Part shown: piece by piece, positions 40,240 through 49,397 of the stretch
Position numbering within the stretch: the stretch's first letter is position 1
How the letters are laid out: the number at the start of each line of letters is the position of its first letter
Assembly (NCBI GenBank): GCA_012514235.1
Contig: JAAZAR010000021.1
Location: 1-64,000 of the forward strand
Origin: Actinomycetota bacterium
Lineage (GTDB): Bacteria > Actinomycetota > Thermoleophilia > UBA2241
Direction: 5' to 3'
DNA length: 64,000 bases
Made by a program: the position numbers and the translations under genes
The notes under the pieces: generated by a model
Seen by the model: the letters and a program-made list of their open reading frames with translations, nothing else
The model's database searches: none
What the model was told of the DNA's origin: nothing

Positions 40240-40659
40240 ATGTATGTGATCATCGCAGGCTGCGGCAGGGTAGGGTCCGGGATGGCCCGGCAGCTCAGCG
40301 CCGAGGGCCACGACGTCGTCGTCATCGACGAGGACCCCTCTTCGTTCAGGTTGCTCGGCCCGCTGTTCACGGGCCAGCGCATAGTGGGCGCCGCCATCGA
40401 CTGGGAGGTCCTGATCGAGGCGGGCATCGAAGGCACTGACGCTTTCGCCGCCGTCACCGACGGCGACAACACCAACCTCGTCTGCGCGCTGATCGCGATG
40501 CGCGCGTTCGAGGTGCCGTGCGCCGTCGCCCGTGTCTACGACCCGCTCCGGGCGGCGGCCTTCGCCAAGCTCGGGGTACGCACCGTCTGCCCGACGGAGG
40601 ATGCCCGGATGCTCATGCTCCAGCAGCTCTACGCCTGTCCGGCGGGCCGGGGGGAGTAG
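40240..40659 (+). CDS. TrkA/RCK N-terminal (NAD-binding) domain protein, short
   Basis: MYVIIAGCGRVGSGMARQLSAEGHDVVVIDEDPSSF; 139 aa, ends without an RCK_C domain. Confidence 0.88.
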   Translation: MYVIIAGCGRVGSGMARQLSAEGHDVVVIDEDPSSFRLLGPLFTGQRIVGAAIDWEVLIEAGIEGTDAFAAVTDGDNTNLVCALIAMRAFEVPCAVARVYDPLRAAAFAKLGVRTVCPTEDARMLMLQQLYACPAGRGE

Positions 40660-40661
40660 CC

Positions 40662-41372
40662 GTGTTCGTCGTCATCGTCGGAGCCGGCAAGGTCGGCCTC
40701 AACGTCGCCCGCAGCCTGTCCCAGCTCGGGCACGAGTTCATCCTGATCGAGCAGCGCCGCAGCCGCTACGAACTCCTCCTGGAGGAGATGCAGGAGGCGC
40801 TCCTGTTCGGCGACGGCACGGAGATGTGGGTGCTCGAGGAGGCCGGCATCAGGCGCGCCGACCTCGTGGTAGCGGTCACGGGCGACGACGAGGACAACGC
40901 CGTCATCGCCCAGCTCGCCAAGCACGTCTACGGGGTGCCCAAGGTCGTGGGACGCGTCAACAACCCGGCCAACAGGAAGACCCTCGACCTCCTGGACGTG
41001 GACGCGACCGTGAGCGCGTCGTCCATGATCATCTCGATGATCGAGCACGAGCTCCCCCACCATCAGTTCGTGCCCCTGCTCTCGCTGCGCAGGGAGAACA
41101 TGGAACTGGTGGAGATCGAGATCAACGAGGAGTCGCCGGCGGCGCACCTCGCGATCGCCGATCTCCGCCTGCCGGAGGGCGTGCTGCTGGCCACGATCCT
41201 GCGCGGGGACGCCGCCATCGTGGCGAGGGGCAGCGAGGTCCTTCTGCCGGGCGACCAGGTGCTCTGCCTGCTGCCGCCCGGCAAGGAGAAGGACCTGATC
41301 CGTGCACTGCTGCCGGGCCGCAGGCCCGAAGACGTGCAGGCCGAGGCCGGACGGGACATCCTCGGCCCATGA
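40662..41372 (+). CDS. TrkA family potassium uptake protein (RCK_N+RCK_C)
   Basis: VFVVIVGAGKVGLNVARSLSQLGHEFILIEQ ... LRGDAAIVARGSEVLLPGDQVLCLLPPGKE. Confidence 0.92.
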   Translation: MFVVIVGAGKVGLNVARSLSQLGHEFILIEQRRSRYELLLEEMQEALLFGDGTEMWVLEEAGIRRADLVVAVTGDDEDNAVIAQLAKHVYGVPKVVGRVNNPANRKTLDLLDVDATVSASSMIISMIEHELPHHQFVPLLSLRRENMELVEIEINEESPAAHLAIADLRLPEGVLLATILRGDAAIVARGSEVLLPGDQVLCLLPPGKEKDLIRALLPGRRPEDVQAEAGRDILGP

Positions 41373-41403
41373 CGTGCCCGGCCGCACACGGAGGGGGCAG
41401 CCC

Positions 41404-42753
41404 GTGCAGGTGATCGTGGTCGGCACGGGCACGCTGAGCCTCAACATCGCCCGTCGTCTCTCCGAGGAGCGCAACGACGTCATCATGGTCGGCGAGAACG
41501 AGACCTCGCTGCGCCAGGCACAGGACGCGCTGGACGTGGGCTTCGTCATCGGCAAGGGCAGCTCACCGTCAGTCCTGCTCGAGGCCGGGCTGCCTTCGTC
41601 GGACATCATCGTCGCCGCCACGGGGAGCGACGAGATCAACATAGTCGCCTGTCTCATCGCGGAGACGGTCAACAACGAGATCGTCCGGGTGGCGCGCATC
41701 CACGACCCGGCCTACCTGGGCGCCGAGGGCATCATCGACCAGAGCGAGCTCCACATCGACCTCGTCATCAGCCCCGAGGAACAGGTCGCCACGTCGGTCG
41801 CCGCGCTGGCGAGCGTCCCCGGGGCGACGGACGTGCTGGAGTTCGCCGACGGCAAGGTCCTCGCCGTCGGCGCCGAAGTCGATGCCCGCTCGCCGCTGAT
41901 CGGTCGTCCGCTCACCGAACTGCGGCGACGCGCCGGCGGGCCGCTCCTCGTCGCCGGCGTGTACCGCGGAGAGATCGTGAACGCCCCCAGCCGGGACATG
42001 CGCGTGGCTGAGGGCGACGTCCTGTTCCTCGTCGCCGACCGACCCACCGTTCGCCGCGCCCTCACAGGCCTCGGCAAGCGCTGGGTGCGGACCCGCAACG
42101 TTCTGATCGCCGGCGGCGGCTGGGAGGGCGTCGCCATCGCCCGCCGCCTCTCCGCCGCCGGCGTCCACACCAAGATCATCGACCGCGACCCGGCCGTGTG
42201 CGACAGGGTCTCGCAGCTCCTGGACGACACCCTGGTCCTCAACGGCGACGCCATGGACGACCGCCTCCTGGCCGATGAGGGAGGCACCCGCGCGGACATG
42301 GTGATCGCGGCGCTGGGGAACGAGAACGACAACCTGTTCACCGCCCTGCAGGCCAAGCGGCTCGGCGCACGGCGCGTCGCGGCACTGATCGACACGCCGG
42401 AGCGGATGCCGTTCGCCTCGACGATCGGTGTGGACATCGTGCTGAGCCCGCTGCTCACGTCGCTCAACCCGATCCTCCAGTTGGTGCGGCGCGGCGACGT
42501 CGTCGCCGTCCAGACGCTCCGGGAGAGCCTCGTCGAAGGCATCGAGTTCGTCGCCGCCGAGGGCGCCGGCATCGTCGGTCTTCCGCTCTCGCTGCTGCAC
42601 ATGCCGCACGGGTCGGTGGTGGGCGCCGTCGTCAGAGGCGAGGAGGTCATCATCCCGAGCGGGAGCACCGTGGTGCAGCCCGGCGATCGCGTCGTCCTGT
42701 TCGCGCGCCCCGCCCTCATCCCAAGGATGCAGCGGCTGCTCGTGCCTGGGTGA
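41404..42753 (+). CDS. trkA: Trk system potassium transporter TrkA (duplicated RCK)
   Basis: VQVIVVGTGTLSLNIARRLSEERNDVIMVGEN ... NVLIAGGGWEGVAIARRLSAAGVHTKIIDRDPA; two RCK_N/RCK_C units. Confidence 0.93.
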   Translation: MQVIVVGTGTLSLNIARRLSEERNDVIMVGENETSLRQAQDALDVGFVIGKGSSPSVLLEAGLPSSDIIVAATGSDEINIVACLIAETVNNEIVRVARIHDPAYLGAEGIIDQSELHIDLVISPEEQVATSVAALASVPGATDVLEFADGKVLAVGAEVDARSPLIGRPLTELRRRAGGPLLVAGVYRGEIVNAPSRDMRVAEGDVLFLVADRPTVRRALTGLGKRWVRTRNVLIAGGGWEGVAIARRLSAAGVHTKIIDRDPAVCDRVSQLLDDTLVLNGDAMDDRLLADEGGTRADMVIAALGNENDNLFTALQAKRLGARRVAALIDTPERMPFASTIGVDIVLSPLLTSLNPILQLVRRGDVVAVQTLRESLVEGIEFVAAEGAGIVGLPLSLLHMPHGSVVGAVVRGEEVIIPSGSTVVQPGDRVVLFARPALIPRMQRLLVPG

Positions 42754-42769
42754 GACCGCAGCCGGACTG

Positions 42770-44266
42770 ATGGCCACCACGCTCGCATCCGTCGCCCGAC
42801 GCCCGTCCGCGGGGCGCCTCGCCGCCCCGCGCAGGGTCGTCTTCCTGCTGAGCGCACTGCTCCTCGTCGTGTCGTTCACGCTCGCCGCACCACTCGCGGT
42901 CTCCGTCGCCTACGGAGAGACCGAGGTCGTGGGCGCCTTCTCCACGACCCTGTTCGCCGGCGTCGCCCTCGGCGCCGCCGGCGTGTTCCTCCTGCGCTGC
43001 GACCTCTCGAGCATCTCGCGCCGCGAGGGGTTCGTCGTGGTCGCCCTGGGCTGGGCGATGATCTGCCTGCTCGGAGCGATCCCCTACGTGCTCTCCGAGA
43101 GCCTCGGCTTCCTGAACGCGTGGTTCGAGAGCACCAGCGGGTTCACCACGACGGGAGCCAGCGTGATCGGCCGGCCGGAGGACCTGCCTCGCGGCATCCT
43201 CTTCTGGCGCTCGATGTCGCAGTGGCTCGGCGGCATGGGGTTCGTGGTGCTCTACGTGGCCCTGTTCCCCCTGCTCGGCGTGGGCGCCTCCCGGCTGTAC
43301 GGCGCGGAGGTGCCGGGCCTCGAGGTCGTGCGCCTGCGCCCGCGGATCAGCAGCTCCGCCGGCGTCCTGTGGCTCCTCTACCTCCTGATCTCGGCAGTCC
43401 TGCTCGTCCTCCTCCTGCTCGGCGACCTGGACGTCTTCACGGCCGCCTGCGAGATGTTCGCCGTGCTCGGCACCGGGGGGTTCACCGTCTCGAGCCAGGG
43501 GATCGCCGCCCACGGCAGCCCCTACGTGGAGTGGGTGCTCATCCTGTTCATGTGGATCTGTGCCACGAGCTTCTCCCTGCACTGGGCCGTGCTGACCCGC
43601 AAGCCCGGCAAGCTGCTGCGCAACTCCGAGTGGCGGTTCTTCACGGCGACGCTCGTGGTCCTCTCCCTGCTCGTCGCCTTCATCCTGTGGAGCTCGAACG
43701 GGACACCGCTCGGTCGCGCGCTGCACGACGCCCTGTTCATGGTCGTGTCCACCGGCACGACCACGGGAGTGGCGATCGTCGACTACGAGGTCTGGGCACC
43801 GGCGGCGCAGTTCGTCCTGTTCATCCTCATGTTCATGGGAGGCTGCGCCGGCTCCACGGCCGGCGGCATCAAGGTGGTGCGCATCCAGCTCTTCCTGAAG
43901 CAGGCGCTGATGAGCACCCTCCACACCCTCCATCCCGGCGCCGTCACGGCGCCGCACCTCGCCGACAGGCCGGTGTCGCCCCAGACCATGCGGTCGGTCT
44001 CGAGCTTCCTCGGCCTGTTCATGCTCGTGTTCCTGGCCGGGACGGTGGCGATCTCGGTCATCACGGGGATGGACATCCTCTCCTCGATGTCGGCGAGCAT
44101 CGGCATGCTGGGCAGCAACGGCGCCGGCCTCGAGGCCGTCGGACCGTTCGACACCTACGCGGCCATGCCGGGCGCGGGCAAGCTCCTCCTGACGTTCCTC
44201 ATGGTGACCGGCCGGCTCGAGCTCTACACCGTCCTCATCCTGTTCACGGCGTCGTTCTGGCGCTGA
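42770..44266 (+). CDS. TrkH family potassium uptake protein
   Basis: WFESTSGFTTTGASVI, FWRSMSQWLGGMGFVVLYVALFP, MFMGGCAGSTAGGIKVVRIQ. Confidence 0.95.
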   Translation: MATTLASVARRPSAGRLAAPRRVVFLLSALLLVVSFTLAAPLAVSVAYGETEVVGAFSTTLFAGVALGAAGVFLLRCDLSSISRREGFVVVALGWAMICLLGAIPYVLSESLGFLNAWFESTSGFTTTGASVIGRPEDLPRGILFWRSMSQWLGGMGFVVLYVALFPLLGVGASRLYGAEVPGLEVVRLRPRISSSAGVLWLLYLLISAVLLVLLLLGDLDVFTAACEMFAVLGTGGFTVSSQGIAAHGSPYVEWVLILFMWICATSFSLHWAVLTRKPGKLLRNSEWRFFTATLVVLSLLVAFILWSSNGTPLGRALHDALFMVVSTGTTTGVAIVDYEVWAPAAQFVLFILMFMGGCAGSTAGGIKVVRIQLFLKQALMSTLHTLHPGAVTAPHLADRPVSPQTMRSVSSFLGLFMLVFLAGTVAISVITGMDILSSMSASIGMLGSNGAGLEAVGPFDTYAAMPGAGKLLLTFLMVTGRLELYTVLILFTASFWR

Positions 44267-44311
44267 GGGGCGCCGGGCGGCCCTTTGGAAGCGATGGCTC
44301 GGCCGCACGCC

Positions 44312-44353
44312 GGCTGGGCGGCCGCCCCGTCTCTCGGGGGCGGCCGCCCAGCC
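44312..44353. terminator. Perfect 17-bp hairpin between convergent genes (trkH and 44368..44955)
   Basis: GGCTGGGCGGCCGCCCC-gtctctcg-GGGGCGGCCGCCCAGCC; no U-tract. Confidence 0.6.
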
Positions 44354-44367
44354 CGGTCGAACGCCGC

Positions 44368-44955
44368 TCAGGCCGCTTGACGCTCGGCAGTCTCCACCCG
44401 CTGCAGTTCGTGCGGCCGCTCCACCCGGCGGGCAGTGCGCGCGTGCAGGAACCCGAAGACGGAGAGCACCACGAGCACGGCGCCGCCGACAAGGCTCACC
44501 ACGGCGGCCGCGAAGGCGATCTGGCCGACCGTCCAGAAGGCGTACGCGTTGAGCAGGAGACCTCGCAGCGCGGTGCCGCGGAACAACGTCTGCGCCTGCT
44601 CCTGCAGTTGCTCGTTGTCAGGGTCGTCCAAGGCCGCGCCGCTCACCTCCGCATACGTCCGGCCGTCCGCGACGTCTTCGAGGTGGACGCCGATGAAGTC
44701 GTTGGCGTAGGTCTCGGCCTGCGGGCCCGTGAGCAGCTGCTCGCCGCCGTACTGGCGCACGTCGGCGAACTCGCGACCCTGCACCGCAGGGCTGTCCGCC
44801 GGCGGGAAGAAGATGCGTTGCTCGGACAACTGGTCGCGTACCTGGGTCTCGACGAAGTTGCTTCCCCAGAGCAGAAGCCCGCCGACGACGAGCAGCACGA
44901 CGGCGACCACGAGGCCGGTCCAGCTGAGGAGAAGATCGAGCGTCTTTCGTGACAT
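44368..44955 (-). CDS. Membrane protein of unknown function, two TM helices flanking an extracytoplasmic domain
   Basis: MSRKTLDLLLSWTGLVVAVVLLVVGGLLLWG ... YAFWTVGQIAFAAAVVSLVGGAVLVVLSVFGFLHA. Confidence 0.75.
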   Translation of the reverse strand: MSRKTLDLLLSWTGLVVAVVLLVVGGLLLWGSNFVETQVRDQLSEQRIFFPPADSPAVQGREFADVRQYGGEQLLTGPQAETYANDFIGVHLEDVADGRTYAEVSGAALDDPDNEQLQEQAQTLFRGTALRGLLLNAYAFWTVGQIAFAAAVVSLVGGAVLVVLSVFGFLHARTARRVERPHELQRVETAERQAA

Positions 44956-45230
44956 GGGATCCCTCCCGGGAGGAGAGTTGCATCGGAGGCGCCAGCGAGG
45001 GGCGCCGTACGCACCGAGCGGGCGGTGACGATCCAGAGCTCCCACCGCCCGCACGTGCACACGCTTGCGTTATCACCACTGGCCACACCTTTGAATCGGT
45101 CCGGGGGTTCCTGTCGCGCGCGGCGGCGGTGGTCGGCCGTCTCCCCTATTGCCGGAATGCGACCGCTCCTCTAGATTGCTCAGGGCGGCCCCGTCCGGCG
45201 TCGCTCACACGCGATCGGAGGGGGTCTCGC

Positions 45231-48167
45231 ATGTCTGCTGCACACCGTCGTCTCACCGCGCTCGTCGCCGTGCCGGCGCTCGCGCTCGTCGCGCTGCTGC
45301 TGCTCTGTCTGCCGGCCTCCGTGCTGGCGACGACCAGGACGGCAGCCGCCAACATCTACGAGTCCTACGTGATCAAGAGCGACGGCAAGCTCTGGGCTTG
45401 GGGCGGCAACGCGTTCGGCGGCCTCGGCCTCGGCGACACCCTGCCCCGCGAGCTGCCCGTCCAGGTCGGGACGGACACTTGGCGGAGCATCGCGTCAGGC
45501 GGCAGCCTCGGCGCGGTCGCGCTCCGCGACGACGGCACGCTCTGGCACTGGGGCGACTACGGCATCCCGTTCACGACGTCGCCCACCCAGTACACAGGCG
45601 ACGCTGCATGGGCCGGCCCCTGGGAGGACTTCGCGGCCGGTGGCTCACACCTCCTCCTGCTCAAGAACGGCTCCGCGGGGGCGCGGGAGCTCTACGCGTG
45701 GGGCGACAACTCGCGGGGTGCACTCGGCGACGGTACCTCCGGCCCCTCCGCCGGCTCGTCGGTGCCGATCAGGATCGGCTCCTCGCTGTGGAGCTCGGTC
45801 GCGGGCGGGTCCGGCCACAGTCTCGGCGTCAGGAGCGACGGCACGCTCTGGGCGTGGGGACTGAACGACTGCGGTCAGCTCGGTCTCGGCGACACGGCGG
45901 ACCGCACGGAGCCCACGCAGGTGATGCCGAGCAAGTCGGACTGGGTGGCGGTGTTCGCCGGCTCCAACCAGTCGTACGCCGTCGACTCGGGCGGCGGACT
46001 GTACGCGTGGGGCCTCAACGACTTCGGCCAGCTCGGCGTGGGTCACACGAAGCCCCGGCTCAGGCCCACCAAGGTGGCCGGCGCCGGCTGGGAGAAGGTC
46101 TCGCCGGGTCCGCTGGACTGCCTTGCCCTGAAGGCCGACGGCTCCCTGTGGGCATGGGGATACAACGTCAACGGCCAGCTCGGCCTGCCGGCCGACTACG
46201 CAGCGCACACCTCACCCGAGCGCGTCGGGACGGCCACGACCTGGAAGGACGTCGCCTGCGGGCCGTATCACACGGTGGCGGCGACGGTCGACGACGAGTT
46301 CGCCGCCTGCGGCTCCAACCACTACGGCCAGATCGGGCTCGGGTTCCCCTTGTACCGCTGCGATCCGGAGCAGGCCGGCACGGTCGGCGGGTGGCTGCAG
46401 GTCGACGCCAGCCTCACCCACGCCGCGGGCATCAGGGCCGACTTCTCGCTGTGGACCTGGGGCTACGACATCGACGGCGCCCTTGGCGGCAGCGGCGGAC
46501 GCACCGCCCCCGCCCGGGTGGGCTTCGACACCGACTGGGCATCGGTGGCGTGCGGCGCCTACACGGACAACAACTACACGATGGCCATCAAGAAGAACGG
46601 GACGCTGTGGGCGTTCGGGGACAACGACACCGGCCAACTCGGTCTGGGCGACAAGACGGACAGGGCCGTGCCGACGCAGGTGGGCACGGACGGCGACTGG
46701 GCCGCGGTCGCCTGCAGCGACGGCGTCGGCGACCGCGGCCGGCAGCTCTACGGCGATCCGTACACGCTCGACGACCACACGCTCGCGCTGAAGACCGACG
46801 GCTCGCTGTGGGCCTGGGGCGCGAACGACCACGGCCAGCTCGGCACCGGCTCCCCCGGCGCCGGGGATGTGACGTCCCCGGTGCGGGTCGGCGGCGATGC
46901 CGACTGGGCAGCGATCGCCGCCGGCGACGACTACAGCGCCGCCCTCAAGACGGACGGCACGCTGTGGACGTGGGGGAACGGGCAGTTCGGGCAGCTCGGG
47001 CACGGCAGCACGTCTGACGTCGCGGTGCCGACGCAAGTGACGACCGGCTCCGGACCGGACACGTTCACGGCGTTCGCCTGCGGCAGCGGCCGCGAATCCA
47101 GCCACATGCTGGCCGTCAAGGCCGACGGCTCGCTCTGGGGCTGGGGGTACCAGTACTCGGGCGAGCTCGGCCAGGGGGGCGTCATCGACCACTACCTCTC
47201 ACCGATCCGCATCGGCACCGACAACGATTGGAGCAAGGTCGCCTGCGGCAGTTCCTACGGCGACAACTACAGCCTGGCCACCAAGACCGGAGGGCAACTC
47301 TACGCGTGGGGCGGCAACTACCGCGGCCAGCTCGGCGGCGGCGACTACGTCGTGCGCTTCGTGGCCGGCCCGAGCGGCGGCGACGTCTGGTCGGACATCG
47401 TCGCCGGTTCCAACTCCTTCGGGCTGAAGACCGACGGCACGCTGTGGGCGTGGGGGGACAACGAGTTCGGGCAGCTCGGCCTGGGTGACGCCACCGCCTA
47501 CTCGAGCACGACGGTGTACGCGCTGCAGGACTTCGTCGACACGACTCCTCCCGCGGTGAGCGGCACCTCGGCCAAGGCCGTCGCTGCGGCGACCGTGAAG
47601 TGCGCCGGCCGAGGCGCCGGCGTGACCCGGGAAGCCGCCGGCCGGACGCGAGGAGCCGGCGGCTGGACGCGCACCCCCAGGGTCATCAAGGTGAAGGCCA
47701 GTGATACCGGCTCCGGCGTCGGCCGCGCACAGATCTCCGTCAACGGCGGCGTCAGCTACGTCACGAGGAAGTCGCTGACGGTGCGCAACGGCGACGTGAG
47801 GGCCTACGTGCGCGCCATCGACCGCACGGGGAACGCCTCGGCGCCCAAGCTTCTCGGACACTGGAAGATCGACACGACGAGGCCCAAACCGGCCGCGCTG
47901 AAGGCGAGTGTCAAGCGCGGCGCGACCGCCAGGCTCCGCTACCGGATCGCCGACTACTCCCCGTGCCTGGTCAAGATCGTGGTGAAGAACAAGCGGGGCG
48001 CGACCGTGAAGAGCATGAGCGTCAAGGGAGCGCGGCCGCTCAGCTGGCTCTCACGGAACTTCCGCTGCAAGCTCGCGCGCGGCACCTACCGGTGGTACGT
48101 GTACGCGACCGACAGCGTCGGCTACAGGCAGGTCAAGCCTGCCGCCGCGAAGCTGGTCGTCAAGTGA
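45231..48167 (+). CDS. Exported RCC1-repeat protein (about 14 repeats) with C-terminal Ig-like region
   Basis: Signal peptide; repeated LWAWG.N..GQLG.GD; C-terminal VIKVKASDTGSGVGRAQISVNGGVSYVT. Confidence 0.88.
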   Translation: MSAAHRRLTALVAVPALALVALLLLCLPASVLATTRTAAANIYESYVIKSDGKLWAWGGNAFGGLGLGDTLPRELPVQVGTDTWRSIASGGSLGAVALRDDGTLWHWGDYGIPFTTSPTQYTGDAAWAGPWEDFAAGGSHLLLLKNGSAGARELYAWGDNSRGALGDGTSGPSAGSSVPIRIGSSLWSSVAGGSGHSLGVRSDGTLWAWGLNDCGQLGLGDTADRTEPTQVMPSKSDWVAVFAGSNQSYAVDSGGGLYAWGLNDFGQLGVGHTKPRLRPTKVAGAGWEKVSPGPLDCLALKADGSLWAWGYNVNGQLGLPADYAAHTSPERVGTATTWKDVACGPYHTVAATVDDEFAACGSNHYGQIGLGFPLYRCDPEQAGTVGGWLQVDASLTHAAGIRADFSLWTWGYDIDGALGGSGGRTAPARVGFDTDWASVACGAYTDNNYTMAIKKNGTLWAFGDNDTGQLGLGDKTDRAVPTQVGTDGDWAAVACSDGVGDRGRQLYGDPYTLDDHTLALKTDGSLWAWGANDHGQLGTGSPGAGDVTSPVRVGGDADWAAIAAGDDYSAALKTDGTLWTWGNGQFGQLGHGSTSDVAVPTQVTTGSGPDTFTAFACGSGRESSHMLAVKADGSLWGWGYQYSGELGQGGVIDHYLSPIRIGTDNDWSKVACGSSYGDNYSLATKTGGQLYAWGGNYRGQLGGGDYVVRFVAGPSGGDVWSDIVAGSNSFGLKTDGTLWAWGDNEFGQLGLGDATAYSSTTVYALQDFVDTTPPAVSGTSAKAVAAATVKCAGRGAGVTREAAGRTRGAGGWTRTPRVIKVKASDTGSGVGRAQISVNGGVSYVTRKSLTVRNGDVRAYVRAIDRTGNASAPKLLGHWKIDTTRPKPAALKASVKRGATARLRYRIADYSPCLVKIVVKNKRGATVKSMSVKGARPLSWLSRNFRCKLARGTYRWYVYATDSVGYRQVKPAAAKLVVK

Positions 48168-48173
48168 GCGCCG

Positions 48174-48208
48174 CCGCGCCGGGAGCGGCAGTGCCGCTCC
48201 CGGCGCGG
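48174..48208 (+). terminator. Perfect 16-bp hairpin immediately after the RCC1 gene
   Basis: CCGCGCCGGGAGCGGC-agt-GCCGCTCCCGGCGCGG; no U-tract. Confidence 0.6.
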
Positions 48209-48489
48209 CCACCTTCAGCCGGCGGGCGCCGGACCCGAGCGGGCTGGGCCGGCGCAGTGAACCTGCAGGGGCGTGGACACGGAGACGTCTTCTTCGTGGC
48301 GGTCGGGACCTGGACGGACGATACCTGCCCCGGCCGGAGCGTCGAGCAGCCGCCACGGCTCCCCACCTTCGGCGCCGTCCCGGAACGCGTCCTGTCTGGG
48401 ACGTCGCCGCCAGGGAACGAAAGCGAGGAGACGCTCGATCGAGAGACTGCGCGCGCGGTCGAGATCGCGGTGACGGACAGGGAGGCAGC

Positions 48490-49050
48490 GTGAGAACGGA
48501 CACTGGCAGACCGTCAAGGGCAGGGTGGATGCTGGCCGTGGTGCTGCTTGCCGTCGTGCTGGCGGGCTGCGGAAGCACGACGGCCGACGAGCCGCCCTCG
48601 CCCACGCCCGAGCCGACCGCGACGGGCACCGCCCCCGCCGGACTCGGCGCCTATCTCGAACAGGCCGGCGCCGTGCTGGCCGACGTCGGCGATACGCTGG
48701 CGGCGCTCCCGGAGGCCGTCCGCGGCATCAACAGGACGCCGGACGAGAGCTGGAGCGAGGCAGGTCAGGGCCTGCGGCGGCTGGCCGAAGAGCTCGCCGA
48801 CGAGGCGTCGCGGCTCGCCGACCTCCGGTCGCCATCCGGTCTCCGGCCCGTCCAGGACGCCGTGGTGCGCGGTCTGCAGCGCACGCAGGCCAGACTGGAG
48901 CAGACCGCGGACCGGTTGAGCGATCCTGCCCAGAGGGAGGGACTGACCAGGCAGGACGTCGAGGACGAGGTCGACCAGCTGCGGTCGGACGCCGGCGCCC
49001 TCAGCACGCAGCTGCGGGAAGCGCTCGACACCGTCCGCGGGGCTCTCTGA
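48490..49050 (+). CDS. Small lipoprotein of unknown function
   Basis: Lipobox MLAVVLLAVVLAGCGSTTADEPPSPTPEPT; helical remainder. Confidence 0.75.
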   Translation: MRTDTGRPSRAGWMLAVVLLAVVLAGCGSTTADEPPSPTPEPTATGTAPAGLGAYLEQAGAVLADVGDTLAALPEAVRGINRTPDESWSEAGQGLRRLAEELADEASRLADLRSPSGLRPVQDAVVRGLQRTQARLEQTADRLSDPAQREGLTRQDVEDEVDQLRSDAGALSTQLREALDTVRGAL

Positions 49051-49158
49051 CACGACACCCCGCGTCGAACGCCTGCCCGTCTCCGGCCGTCGCAGGGGGG
49101 AACAGGAAGGCAAGAGCGGCTGAGGCCGGCATCCCGCAAGACCACGAGGTGCGCCGAT

Positions 49159-49377
49159 GGCAACCGCGCCTACGACGGACCGGCCCCCCCGCCCGGGCAC
49201 GGACCGCACCGCTACTTCATCGCGGTGCACGCCGTGGACGTGGCGCGGCTGCCGGTCGACGACGATGCGAGCGTGGCGTACCTGCACCTCGTGCTGTTGG
49301 GTCACACGCTGGCACGCGCCGTGATGATGCCGACCTGCGAGGCTCCGGCCATCGGCCAGGAGAAAGAGGCTGCGTGA
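49159..49377 (+). pseudogene. C-terminal remnant of a PEBP/YbhB-family protein
   Basis: Open frame to TGA 49375-49377: GNRAYDGPAPPPGHGPHRYFIAVHAVDVARLPVDDDASVAYLHLVLLGHTLARAVMMPTCEAPAIGQEKEAA, matching the PEBP C-terminal half (PPPGHGPHRY..., GHTLARA). No PEBP N-terminal half visible upstream; not in ORF track. Confidence 0.75.
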
Positions 49378-49397
49378 CGCCGGGCGTCCGGCGCAGG

